DNA of 41,244 bases, from contig CAZEQD010000015.1 in assembly GCA_964514305.1 (NCBI GenBank), positions 1 to 41,244 of the forward strand. The letters are read 5' to 3'. The notes beneath the pieces were generated by a model that saw only the letters and a program-made list of their open reading frames with translations, ran no database searches and was not told where the DNA came from. The translations under genes were made by a program, and so were the position numbers. The stretch's first letter is position 1. The number at the start of each line of letters is the position of its first letter. Shown in pieces: positions 21,999 to 30,179 of this stretch. Source of the stretch: CAZEQD01 sp964514305. GTDB taxonomy: Bacteria > Acidobacteriota > Aminicenantia > Aminicenantales > Aminicenantaceae.

Positions 21999-23672
21999 AT
22001 GACCGATGATATGACTATAGCCCAAAGGATAAAAATTAAGCCAATTGAGTCCATAGCTGAGAAATTAGGACTAGATAGCAGTTCTTTGGAGCCCTATGGT
22101 CCTTATAAGGCTAAAATAACCTATGAAAGAGCCATTAAAGCAAAAGAAAAAAAAGGTAAGCTGGTTATGGTGACAGCTATGACACCTACGCCTGCTGGGG
22201 AAGGTAAAACTACTACTTCTATAGGTCTAACTGATGCTTTTAATCAATTAGGTCTTAGAGCCGTAGCTGCCCTTCGAGAGCCATCGCTTGGTCCTGTATT
22301 CGGCCGAAAAGGTGGAGCTACAGGTGGTGGCTATGCTCAGGTAATGCCCCGGGATGAAATAAACCTTCATTTTACCGGAGATATCCATGCTGTTACCGCT
22401 GCCCATAATTTACTGGCAGCCATGGTTGATAACCGTCTCCATTTCGAAGGTGTCAGCGGACTCCTTGACTGCCGGCGAGTTACCTGGAAGAGAGTGTTGG
22501 ATGTAGATGATCGGGTGCTGCGGGAGGTGGTAGTTGGCATAGGTGGGCCCCTGCGAGGCATAGCCCGGGAAACCGGCTTTGAAATTACAGCTGCTTCAGA
22601 AGTGATGGCTATTCTTTGTTTAGCTAAAGATTTAAATGATTTGAAGCAGAGAATCGGCCAAATAATGGTTGGTTATTCTCCTGATAGAAAACCTGTTTTT
22701 GCCTATCAACTGAAAGTAGCTGGAGCTATGGCCACTCTGCTCAAAGAAGCCATTAAACCTAATCTGGTTCAGACCCTGGAGGCTAATCCTGTTCTTATCC
22801 ATGGGGGGCCTTTTGCTAATATTGCTCACGGTACAAGCTCAGTTATTGCTACTCGGTTGGCTCTTGAGTTAGCCGAGATGGTGGTTACTGAAACAGGCTT
22901 CGGTTCAGATTTAGGAGCTGAGAAGTTTTTCGATATTGTCGTTCGCACAGGTCATATTCCACCTCCGGATGCCTGTGTCTTAGTGGTCACAGCTCGAGCT
23001 CTCAAGCTTCATGGAGGAGTTCAATTGGCTGAAGTTACCCAAGAGAATGTCAAGGCCATTGAGAAGGGTTTTGCCAATCTAAAAAAACATATAGAGAACT
23101 TAAATCTATTTGGAGTGCCGGTAGTGGTTGCCCTCAACAAATTTTCTACCGATACTGAGGAAGAACTGAGAAAAATTGCCAGCCTCTGCCAGGGAGAAGG
23201 AGTAGATGTAGCCTTAAGCGAGGTTTACACTCAGGGAGGAAAGGGCGGACTGGATTTGGCTGAAAAAGTAGCTAAGGCCTGTAAAGAGAAAAAGACTAGC
23301 TTTAAATTTCTTTATCCTTTAGAGATGCCTCTCTTGGAAAAGATAGAGACTGTAGCCAAAAATATTTATGGGGCAGCGGATATTGCAATGGAAGGCAAAA
23401 TAAAAAGGAAAATCCTTAGGATGGAAAAAGAAGGCTTTGGTCATTTGCCTGTCTGTATAGCTAAAACTCAATATTCTCTCTCTGATGATGAGGAATTATT
23501 GGGAAAACCAGAAGGCTTTAATCTCATCGTCACTGATGTTTCTCTTAGTTCAGGTGCAGGATTTGTCGTAGTTTATTGCGGCGATATTATGACTATGCCT
23601 GGCTTGCCTAAGTCACCAGCTGCCGAGAGAGTTGATATCTCAGAGACAGGAGAAATAACCGGGCTTATTTAA
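21999..23672 (+). CDS. fhs: Formate-tetrahydrofolate ligase
   Basis: This enzyme joins formate to tetrahydrofolate using ATP, giving 10-formyl-THF. The 557-residue length is normal. TPTPAGEGKTTTSIGLTDAF is the family P-loop, followed by REPSLGPVFGRKGGATGGGYAQV and HFTGDIHAVTAAHNLLAA, all strongly conserved. A strong AAGGAGGAG ribosome-binding site sits before the ATG. With folD at 36264-37118 it supplies the methyl branch steps between formate and methylene-THF. That suits acetogenic, formate-using or simple biosynthetic C1 metabolism; the window does not show the CODH/ACS genes needed to decide. Confidence 0.97.
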   Translation: MTDDMTIAQRIKIKPIESIAEKLGLDSSSLEPYGPYKAKITYERAIKAKEKKGKLVMVTAMTPTPAGEGKTTTSIGLTDAFNQLGLRAVAALREPSLGPVFGRKGGATGGGYAQVMPRDEINLHFTGDIHAVTAAHNLLAAMVDNRLHFEGVSGLLDCRRVTWKRVLDVDDRVLREVVVGIGGPLRGIARETGFEITAASEVMAILCLAKDLNDLKQRIGQIMVGYSPDRKPVFAYQLKVAGAMATLLKEAIKPNLVQTLEANPVLIHGGPFANIAHGTSSVIATRLALELAEMVVTETGFGSDLGAEKFFDIVVRTGHIPPPDACVLVVTARALKLHGGVQLAEVTQENVKAIEKGFANLKKHIENLNLFGVPVVVALNKFSTDTEEELRKIASLCQGEGVDVALSEVYTQGGKGGLDLAEKVAKACKEKKTSFKFLYPLEMPLLEKIETVAKNIYGAADIAMEGKIKRKILRMEKEGFGHLPVCIAKTQYSLSDDEELLGKPEGFNLIVTDVSLSSGAGFVVVYCGDIMTMPGLPKSPAAERVDISETGEITGLI

Positions 23673-23794
23673 AATAAAAAATTTAGATTGGAAAAGTTGC
23701 TATCCTGCCCTTCAGAGCATTTACAGGTTATTTTAATTATGATAAAAAAAGAGGGAATTGTTATTAAATCCATTTCGAAAGGGTATTGAACAAA

Positions 23795-24985
23795 ATGTAT
23801 GAATTAAGAGATGTTTATATTGTTAGTGCAGCTCGCACCCCTATTGGCAATTTTTTAGGTTCTCTGTGCTCCTTTAAGGCGCCTGAGCTAGGTGGTATGG
23901 TCATCAAAGAGGCTGTTAAGAGAGCAGGCATTTCCCCCCAAGAGGTAGATGAGGTAATTATGGGAAATGTGGTTTCAGCTGGCCTGGGCCAAGCTCCGGC
24001 CAAACAAGCCACCATCAAAGGAGGGATACCCTGTACTGTTAGCTGTTTTGCTGTTAATAAAGTCTGTGGTTCAGCTTTAAAAGCAGTAGCTTTGGCTGCC
24101 CAAGCTATCTGGTTGGAAGAGAAAGAAATAATTGTGGCCGGCGGCATGGAAAGTATGAGCCAATCCCCTCATCTTTTATGGGGGGCCAGGCAGGGCGTCA
24201 AATTTGGTGATGTCAAAATGAAAGATTCTATGATTCTTGATGGACTGTGGTGTGCTTTTTATGACCAACATATGGGCATGACCGGTGAGATTATTGCTGA
24301 AAAGTTCGGAGCCAGCCGTCAAGAGCAGGATGAATATGCTTTCTCCAGCTATCAAAAAGCGCTCAAAGCTATAGAAAAGGGCTATTTTAAGGAAGAGATC
24401 GTTCCTATAGCCGTTCCTCAAAAGAAAGGAGAGCCAGTAATTTTTGATACGGATGAAGGGCCCCGCAGCGATACAACTCTTGAAAGATTAGCTAAATTAA
24501 GGCCTGCTTTTAAAAAGGATGGGACAGTTACAGCTGGCAATGCGTCTAGTCTAAATGATGGGGCTGCGGCCGTAGTCGTGGCCTCTGACGAGGCAGTTAG
24601 AAAAAAAGGCCTTAAACCCCTGGCCAAAATATTAGGTTCAGCTACTAATGGAGTAGAGCCGTCAATGGTTATGTATGCCCCTAAAGGTGCAATTGAGAAG
24701 CTCCTGGCCAATATAGGCTGGAGGCTGGAGGAAGTGGATCTTTTTGAAATCAATGAGGCTTTTTCAGCTCAAATGGTTGTTCTCATCAAGGAGATGGGGT
24801 TAGATCGGGAAAAGATAAATGTTCATGGAGGAGCTGTGGCCTTGGGCCATCCTATAGGAGCTACTGGAGCCAGGATTTTAACCACTTTAGTCTATGCCCT
24901 TCACCACCGCGGTCTAAAAAAGGGCATAGCCGCCCTCTGTTTAGGAGGAGGGGATGCCGTAGCCATGGCAGTGGAGATGGTTTAA
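23795..24985 (+). CDS. Acetyl-CoA acetyltransferase (thiolase)
   Basis: A 396-residue thiolase that interconverts two acetyl-CoA with acetoacetyl-CoA, or cleaves longer 3-ketoacyl-CoA. The acylated Cys lies in NKVCGSALKAV (about residue 90), the catalytic His in GGAVALGHPIGATGARI and the second Cys in CLGGGDAVA near the end; NEAFSAQ is also present. I chose ATG 23795 over TTG 23786 because AAAGGG is nearly adjacent to the TTG. The next gene, a 3-hydroxyacyl-CoA dehydrogenase, follows by ten bases. The pair fits short-chain acyl-CoA synthesis or breakdown. Confidence 0.94.
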   Translation: MYELRDVYIVSAARTPIGNFLGSLCSFKAPELGGMVIKEAVKRAGISPQEVDEVIMGNVVSAGLGQAPAKQATIKGGIPCTVSCFAVNKVCGSALKAVALAAQAIWLEEKEIIVAGGMESMSQSPHLLWGARQGVKFGDVKMKDSMILDGLWCAFYDQHMGMTGEIIAEKFGASRQEQDEYAFSSYQKALKAIEKGYFKEEIVPIAVPQKKGEPVIFDTDEGPRSDTTLERLAKLRPAFKKDGTVTAGNASSLNDGAAAVVVASDEAVRKKGLKPLAKILGSATNGVEPSMVMYAPKGAIEKLLANIGWRLEEVDLFEINEAFSAQMVVLIKEMGLDREKINVHGGAVALGHPIGATGARILTTLVYALHHRGLKKGIAALCLGGGDAVAMAVEMV

Positions 24986-24995
24986 AGGAGGGAAA

Positions 24996-25850
24996 ATGAA
25001 GATAAAAAGCATCGGAGTCATTGGGGCCGGCACAATGGGCACAGGCATAGCTCAGGTAGCTGCCTCATCTGGATTTGAAGTAATCCTCAATGATGTAGCC
25101 GCAGAATTTTTAGAAAGATCTTTAGCCATTATGGATAAGAGCCTGTCAAAACTTATAGAAAAAGCCAGACTTCAGGAGGCAAAAGAAACCATCCTGGCTC
25201 GAGTCAAAACCACTACCTCTCTTCAAGAGCTTAAAGAGGTTGACTTGGCCATAGAAGCAATCTTTGAGGATTTTGAAGTTAAAAAGAATCTATTCCAGGA
25301 GCTTGATAAGCTGCTACCTCCCGAAGTAATAATTACTTCCAACACTTCTTCAATCTCCATAACTCGGCTGGCTACAGTTACTTCTCGGCCAGCCAAATTT
25401 ATGGGCATGCACTTCATGAATCCGGTACCCCTTATGAAACTAGTAGAGTTAATAAAAGGCATGGCCACTTCTGAAGAAACATTCCAGCAGGTTAAATCTG
25501 TGGCTGAAGCTATGGGTAAAGTTGCTGTTGAAGCTAATGATTTCCCGGGTTTTATTTCCAACCGCATCCTGTTGCCCATGATCAACGAAGCTGTTTTTGC
25601 CTTAATGGAAGGGGTGGGTTCGGTTGAAGCAATTGATACGGTTATGAAATTAGGCATGAATCATCCCCTGGGACCTTTGGCTTTAGCTGATCTAATCGGC
25701 TTAGATGTCTGCTTGCATATTATGGAAGTGCTTTATGATGGCTTTAAAGACCCCAAGTACAGACCTTGTCCTCTGTTGCGTAAAATGGTAGATGCAGGTT
25801 ATCTGGGTAGAAAGAGCGGTAAGGGCTTTTATGATTATAGCCGCGGATGA
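24996..25850 (+). CDS. 3-hydroxybutyryl-CoA dehydrogenase
   Basis: A 284-residue NAD(P)-dependent dehydrogenase that interconverts acetoacetyl-CoA and 3-hydroxybutyryl-CoA. The N-terminal Rossmann fold shows GVIGAGTMGTGIAQVAASSG. The catalytic His lies in GMHFMNPVPLMKLVE, and NDFPGFISNRIL--MINEA starts the C-terminal dimer domain; it closes with GRKSGKGFYDY. The length is that of the short, single-domain type (PaaH/Hbd), not the fused FadB type. It has an AAGGAGG site and is co-transcribed with the thiolase. No enoyl-CoA hydratase or acyl-CoA dehydrogenase follows, so the rest of the route must be elsewhere. Confidence 0.95.
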   Translation: MKIKSIGVIGAGTMGTGIAQVAASSGFEVILNDVAAEFLERSLAIMDKSLSKLIEKARLQEAKETILARVKTTTSLQELKEVDLAIEAIFEDFEVKKNLFQELDKLLPPEVIITSNTSSISITRLATVTSRPAKFMGMHFMNPVPLMKLVELIKGMATSEETFQQVKSVAEAMGKVAVEANDFPGFISNRILLPMINEAVFALMEGVGSVEAIDTVMKLGMNHPLGPLALADLIGLDVCLHIMEVLYDGFKDPKYRPCPLLRKMVDAGYLGRKSGKGFYDYSRG

Positions 25851-25885
25851 GCTTATTTATTAGATTTTTGACCGAAAGCGACTGA

Positions 25886-25914
25886 TTGACTATCATTTTC
25901 ATAAGATTTAAGAT
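25886..25914 (+). promoter_or_regulatory. Predicted sigma-70 promoter of recA
   Basis: TTGACT (25886-25891) and TAAGAT (25909-25914) are 17 bases apart, about 65 bases before the recA ATG. No E. coli-type or Bacillus-type LexA box was recognised between 25851 and 25978. Confidence 0.5.
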
Positions 25915-25978
25915 TAAAAGTGAAAAAGAAGAAAGTCTTTAGGTTCCGTGAAAATATACCTGCCTTGAGGAGGAAAAA

Positions 25979-27025
25979 ATGAAGGAAGAGGCTGCTCAAA
26001 AACAGACCTCCCGAGAGAGGGCAATTGAAGCTGCTCTTTCTCAGATAGAGAAACAATTTGGCAAAGGGGCAGTGATGAAGCTCGGCCAGAAAGAGGCAGC
26101 CATAAAAGTGCCGGCTATCCCTACTGGCTCCATTGCTTTTGATCTTAGCTTAGGCATAGGGGGCTTTCCTCGGGGGCGGGTGGTTGAGATTTTTGGACCA
26201 GAAGCAACGGGCAAAACGACTTTAGCCCTTCATGTTATCGCTGAGGCCCAAAAAAGAGGAGGACAAGCTGCTTTTATAGATGCTGAACATGCTTTAGATC
26301 CTACCTATGCGGCCCGGGTTGGGCTTGATGTTGATAACTTGCTCATTTCTCAGCCCGACTATGGAGAACAGGCTTTAGAAATAGCCGAAGTCCTGGTCAG
26401 GAGCGGGGCTGTCGACGTCATTGTTGTCGATTCCGTGGCCGCCTTAGTCCCTAAAGCTGAGCTTGAGGGAGAAATGGGAGATGCCCATATGGGCCTTCAG
26501 GCTCGGCTTATGTCCCAAGCTCTTAGAAAGCTTACAGCTATTGTCAGCCGCTCCAAAACCTGTTTCATCTTTGTCAACCAAATAAGAGAAAAGATAGGCT
26601 TTTTTCTGGGAAGCCCAGAAACTACAACCGGCGGTCGAGCCTTAAAATTTTATTCTTCTTTGAGAATAGACATTAGACGATTAGCTACCTTGAGAGAGGG
26701 AGATAAGGTCATTGGTAACAAAGTCAAAGTAAAAGTAGTCAAGAATAAAATGGCCCCTCCTTTCCGGGAGGCTCAGTTTGATATTATCTATGGTGAAGGA
26801 ATTTCTAAAGAGGGAGACCTGGTCGATTGCGGGGTTGATGTCGGCCTTATTGAAAAAACAGGCACCTGGTATTCTTATAAAGGCGAGAGGTTGGGCCAGG
26901 GAAGAGAGAATGTTAAAAGGCTGCTTAAAGAAAATACGGCCTTGGCGGCTGAAATTGAACAGGCCATTCGCCAGGAAGTCGGCTTGGCAGCTCCTTCAAA
27001 GACCGACAAGAAGAAAGAAAAATAG
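25979..27025 (+). CDS. recA: Recombinase A
   Basis: RecA forms filaments on single-stranded DNA and drives strand exchange and LexA cleavage. The 348-residue protein has an N-terminal helix domain (SQIEKQFGKGAVMKLG), Walker A GPEATGKTT (about 75-83), VDSVAALVPKAELEGEMGD, the L1/L2 loop regions with GLQARLMSQALRKL and GSPETTTGGRALKFYSS, and a Lys-rich tail. A TTGAGGAGG ribosome-binding site precedes the ATG. It stands alone, not followed by recX. Confidence 0.98.
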   Translation: MKEEAAQKQTSRERAIEAALSQIEKQFGKGAVMKLGQKEAAIKVPAIPTGSIAFDLSLGIGGFPRGRVVEIFGPEATGKTTLALHVIAEAQKRGGQAAFIDAEHALDPTYAARVGLDVDNLLISQPDYGEQALEIAEVLVRSGAVDVIVVDSVAALVPKAELEGEMGDAHMGLQARLMSQALRKLTAIVSRSKTCFIFVNQIREKIGFFLGSPETTTGGRALKFYSSLRIDIRRLATLREGDKVIGNKVKVKVVKNKMAPPFREAQFDIIYGEGISKEGDLVDCGVDVGLIEKTGTWYSYKGERLGQGRENVKRLLKENTALAAEIEQAIRQEVGLAAPSKTDKKKEK

Positions 27026-27194
27026 AATAATCTTTCAACCAGAGAAGCCTCTGTTGGCGGTTTTAAAGTTTGAATTTCTTCTCCTTTCCTTAGCTTTTTA
27101 TCAGGCTAAGACTCGGCATTTGGCAGCTCATCGTGCTAACTTTTTAGTTCATAAATTAATATTGTTAAGTTTTATAAAATAAGGAGGAATGTTA

Positions 27195-28886
27195 ATGAAA
27201 ATAATCAAAGTCTTAATTGTATTCACAATTTTATTTTTTTTCATAGGGAGCTTTATCCAGTTAGCTCGGGCCGACAGCTTGACAGATGAAGTTGATAAGA
27301 TTTTCTCAGAGTGGGACAGACCCGATTCTCCTGGCTGTGCTTTGGGAGTAATAAAGGATAGCCACTTTATCTACAAACGGGGGTATGGATCAGCTAACCT
27401 TGAATATAATATACCTATAACTTCTAAAACTATTTTCCGCATTGGCTCAACCTCCAAACAATTTACAGCCATGTGCTTTGCTTTACTGGAGGAAGAGGGA
27501 AGGCTTTCTTTAGATGATGATATCCGAAAATATATACCAGAATTACCTCAATATGAGGCTCCTATAACTATAAACCATCTTCTCCACCATACCAGCGGCC
27601 TTAGAGATTATCTGACCCTAATGGATCTGGCTGGGGCGCGGGAGGATGATTTTTATGTTGATGGCGAAGTGGTGGCTATGTTAGCCCGACAACAAGAATT
27701 GAATTTTAAGCCAGGTGATGATTATCTCTACAGTAATTCAGGCTATTTTCTTCTTTCTGAGATTATCAAAAGAATAACCGGTAAATCAATGCGTTTTTAT
27801 GCAGATGAAAAAATATTCAAGCCTCTGGGTATGAAAAATACCCATTTTCATGATGATCATACTATGATCGTCAAAAACAGGGCTTCAGGCTATTCTCCGC
27901 AAAAAAATGGTGGTTTTCGAATCGATATGACCAATCTGGATATGATCGGTGATGGAGGTGTTTTTACCTGTGTAGATGACCTTTTTTTCTGGGATCAGAA
28001 TTTTTATCATAATAAATTAGGCAAAGGCGGCCAAAGTCTGATTGAGAAAATGTTGACCTGTGGCTATCTCAACTCTGGTAAAAAACTTGATTATGCTTTG
28101 GGTTTAGTAGTCAGCCAATACCGGGGCTTAAAGATGATAAACCATGGGGGTGCTTTTGTTGGCTTTAGAGCCCAGATTATCCGTTTTCCCGAGCAGCATT
28201 TTTCAGTAATTGTCCTAGCCAACCTGAGCACTATTAATCCCACCAAACTAGCCAAGAAAGTAGCTGATATATATCTGGCTGATATCTTTCCAGAAGAGCC
28301 AAAGATTCCCAGAGGAAAACGCCAATTTATAAAGCTGACTGAAGCCGAGCTAAAGGAGAAAATGGGGGCTTATTATAATAAAAAGACAGAAGCCATCTGG
28401 AGGGTATTTCTTAAAGAAGGCCAGCTTGAAGTTAATGCTCCTTATTATAAATTCAATATAATGCCTTTAAGTGAGATCCATTTTTTGGCAGTCAAAGCAC
28501 CTGTAGAATTAGAGATAGAGTTTAGGAAAGCGAAAGAAGAGAGGCCGAGGCTTATGATAGTCAGCCAAGAGGGGGAAGAGCCTTTAATTTTTGAAGCTAT
28601 CAAGTTGGAATCACCAACTTTAAGCCAGCTTCAGGAGTATACTGGCGATTATTTTAGCCCTGAGCTTGAGGTTGCGTATAAAATAATACTCAAAGAAGGA
28701 AATCTCTACCTCCGCCACCAAAATCCTTATAAGAATTACCCCCGTAAGCCTTTATTGCCTACTCTTAAGGACAGATTCCTGGTGAGGGGACTCCATCTTA
28801 AATTTTTCCGTAATGGCCATCATCAGGTGATTTATGTCACTATGAATGCCGGCCGGGTCAAAAATATTCGTTTTTTCAGACAATAG
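27195..28886 (+). CDS. Secreted serine hydrolase, class C beta-lactamase fold
   Basis: A 563-residue exported protein: signal peptide (about 1-26), a beta-lactamase/transpeptidase-fold domain (about 35-370), and a C-terminal beta-rich region of about 190 residues. Catalytic motifs: SxxK as GSTSKQF (about residue 90), YxN as YSNSGYFLL, and HGG in INHGGAFVGF. This family includes D-aminopeptidases, esterases and EstB-type enzymes as well as AmpC, so resistance should not be assumed. The start at 27195 is seven bases after AAGGAGG; an ATG six bases earlier is too close. The gene is convergent with the broken Ntn-hydrolase gene, eight bases away. Confidence 0.9.
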   Translation: MKIIKVLIVFTILFFFIGSFIQLARADSLTDEVDKIFSEWDRPDSPGCALGVIKDSHFIYKRGYGSANLEYNIPITSKTIFRIGSTSKQFTAMCFALLEEEGRLSLDDDIRKYIPELPQYEAPITINHLLHHTSGLRDYLTLMDLAGAREDDFYVDGEVVAMLARQQELNFKPGDDYLYSNSGYFLLSEIIKRITGKSMRFYADEKIFKPLGMKNTHFHDDHTMIVKNRASGYSPQKNGGFRIDMTNLDMIGDGGVFTCVDDLFFWDQNFYHNKLGKGGQSLIEKMLTCGYLNSGKKLDYALGLVVSQYRGLKMINHGGAFVGFRAQIIRFPEQHFSVIVLANLSTINPTKLAKKVADIYLADIFPEEPKIPRGKRQFIKLTEAELKEKMGAYYNKKTEAIWRVFLKEGQLEVNAPYYKFNIMPLSEIHFLAVKAPVELEIEFRKAKEERPRLMIVSQEGEEPLIFEAIKLESPTLSQLQEYTGDYFSPELEVAYKIILKEGNLYLRHQNPYKNYPRKPLLPTLKDRFLVRGLHLKFFRNGHHQVIYVTMNAGRVKNIRFFRQ

Positions 28887-28894
28887 TTTCAGCT

Positions 28895-29378
28895 TCAGTC
28901 TTGGTCTTTTAGATCAGGAAAAGAAGTTTGAAGAGAAGTATAGACAAAAGAGGCCAGAGACCGAGCTAGGTCATTTAATTTGAAAGTTTGAGCCCCATCG
29001 GTACATTTTCCCAGAGCTTCTTTCATCAAACGGCCATTTTGATTGATACCTTTTACATTTTCAGCCAGGTCTCCAGAAGCTGAATTCATGATGGCAAAGC
29101 CGTGGCTATTGATCCCAGCCCAGGCATTAACCACCTTATTATCGCTGGCATTAATAAGGGCTAGAAAGGCATATTTTTCGCCCTGGACAAAGACTACCTT
29201 GTTGTCCAGAACGGAAGTATCCCTGTTTTTCCACATTAACGCCCGTCCTTCTTTAGTCGTTTTAGCTGAAATGACAGCCACTGTACAGGGAAAGAGAGAG
29301 ACATGGACTGAAGTCAGGATGCACACAAATAATAAAATCCAAATAATTAAGTGGCTAAATTGTTTTTATTATTTTCAT
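28895..29378 (-). pseudogene. Broken secreted Ntn-hydrolase (C45 acyltransferase-like) gene
   Basis: An open frame of 143 codons (28895-29326) gives FPCTVAVISAKTTKEGRALM then WKNRDTSVLDNKV, and WAGINSHGFAIMNSAS. This matches the N-terminal half of exported Ntn hydrolases related to peptidase C45, whose nucleophile is the Cys of PCT. Two defects stand out. First, a plausible start at 29376-29378 gives MKIIK then a stop; removing one A from the A5 run (29363-29367) restores MKIIKQFSHLIIWILLFV, a good signal peptide joined to the open frame. Second, homology ends after about 115 residues, where full family members run beyond 300; the tail NDLARSLASFVYTSL may be a remnant of the true C-terminus after an internal deletion. 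The frameshift could be an assembly error; the short length is not explained by it. Confidence 0.65.
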
Positions 29379-29415
29379 CTTTTTGTTTTAGGGGATGTCG
29401 AGATTAGCTTGGCCT

Positions 29416-30144
29416 TCATTTGGGATGACCAACCGCACTCAAATAAAGAATGCTTTCCTCGGTGCCATCGACTCCAATTAACTCATTAACTTCATCATCA
29501 TAAAGAGCGGCGATAGGACAGGAGCCTAGCCCTAAAGCTACAGCTGCTAAAGCCAAGTTTTGAGCAATATGGCCGGCATCAAGGTAAACATATCTATAGG
29601 CTCTTTGACTGTATTTCCATTTTGAGCGGGCAAAAATAGCGGTCCAGACAAAGACTACGTTGGCCTGGCTAACCATTTCCTGTTCTAAAGCTGCTTCAGC
29701 CAAAGAAAGGCGAAAATCACCGGTTTTAAGCTGCTTAAGTTGATGATTGAGGACAGCGTAGTGATAAATTCCTGGTTCAATTCCCTCAACGTTATGGGTA
29801 ACAAGGTAAGTCTCGACTGGATAGAGAGCACCGGCTGAAGGAGCTGCTCTTAACTTATAGCCCTTATAATCAGAGGTTATGCCCTGGCAGGCCCAAAGGA
29901 GCTGGGAAAGGGAATCTAAGGCCAAGGTTCTATCTTGAAAATCCCTCAAACTGCGGCGGCGCTTTATAGCTTCCCAAAGAGGAAGGCCTCCTTGGTGGTG
30001 GGGAGCTGGAAGCTCTATCCTGGCTGCGCCAGGATAATGCTTGTAGGGCTCAGGCCGGGCTCGCCAAAAGAGAGGACTGTGAGGTATTTTTCCTCGGAAA
30101 TATTTGGTTTGTTGCTGAAAAAGCTCTCCAATTCCTTTAATCAT
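29416..30144 (-). CDS. SagB/ThcOx-type nitroreductase-fold oxidoreductase
   Basis: A 242-residue FMN-dependent protein of the SagB-type family. Motifs: LWEAIKRRRSLRDFQDR at the FMN-binding start, LSQLLWACQGIT, RAAPSAGALYPVETYLV, GIYHY and the C-terminal ALGLGSCPIAALYDDEVNELIGVDG with HVIIYLSAVGHPK-like ending. In ribosomal peptide clusters SagB oxidises azolines to azoles, but stand-alone relatives in many bacteria have unknown substrates. No YcaO, cyclodehydratase or short precursor gene was found nearby, so azole formation is not supported here. An AAGG site precedes the start. It ends 38 bases before the start of the broken Ntn-hydrolase gene. Confidence 0.88.
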   Translation of the reverse strand: MIKGIGELFQQQTKYFRGKIPHSPLFWRARPEPYKHYPGAARIELPAPHHQGGLPLWEAIKRRRSLRDFQDRTLALDSLSQLLWACQGITSDYKGYKLRAAPSAGALYPVETYLVTHNVEGIEPGIYHYAVLNHQLKQLKTGDFRLSLAEAALEQEMVSQANVVFVWTAIFARSKWKYSQRAYRYVYLDAGHIAQNLALAAVALGLGSCPIAALYDDEVNELIGVDGTEESILYLSAVGHPK

Positions 30145-30179
30145 GACTAAACCTTGCTCTTGAATTTAAATATTTATGA

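Noticed and set aside
26778..27182. 134-codon plus-strand frame overlapping the end of recA
   Set aside because: Most of it is another frame of recA; the last part past the recA stop has no similarity or ribosome-binding site.
27195..28886. Antibiotic-resistance beta-lactamase
   Set aside because: The SxxK/YxN/HGG motifs are shared by many esterases and peptidases of this fold, and the long C-terminal region is not seen in true AmpC enzymes.
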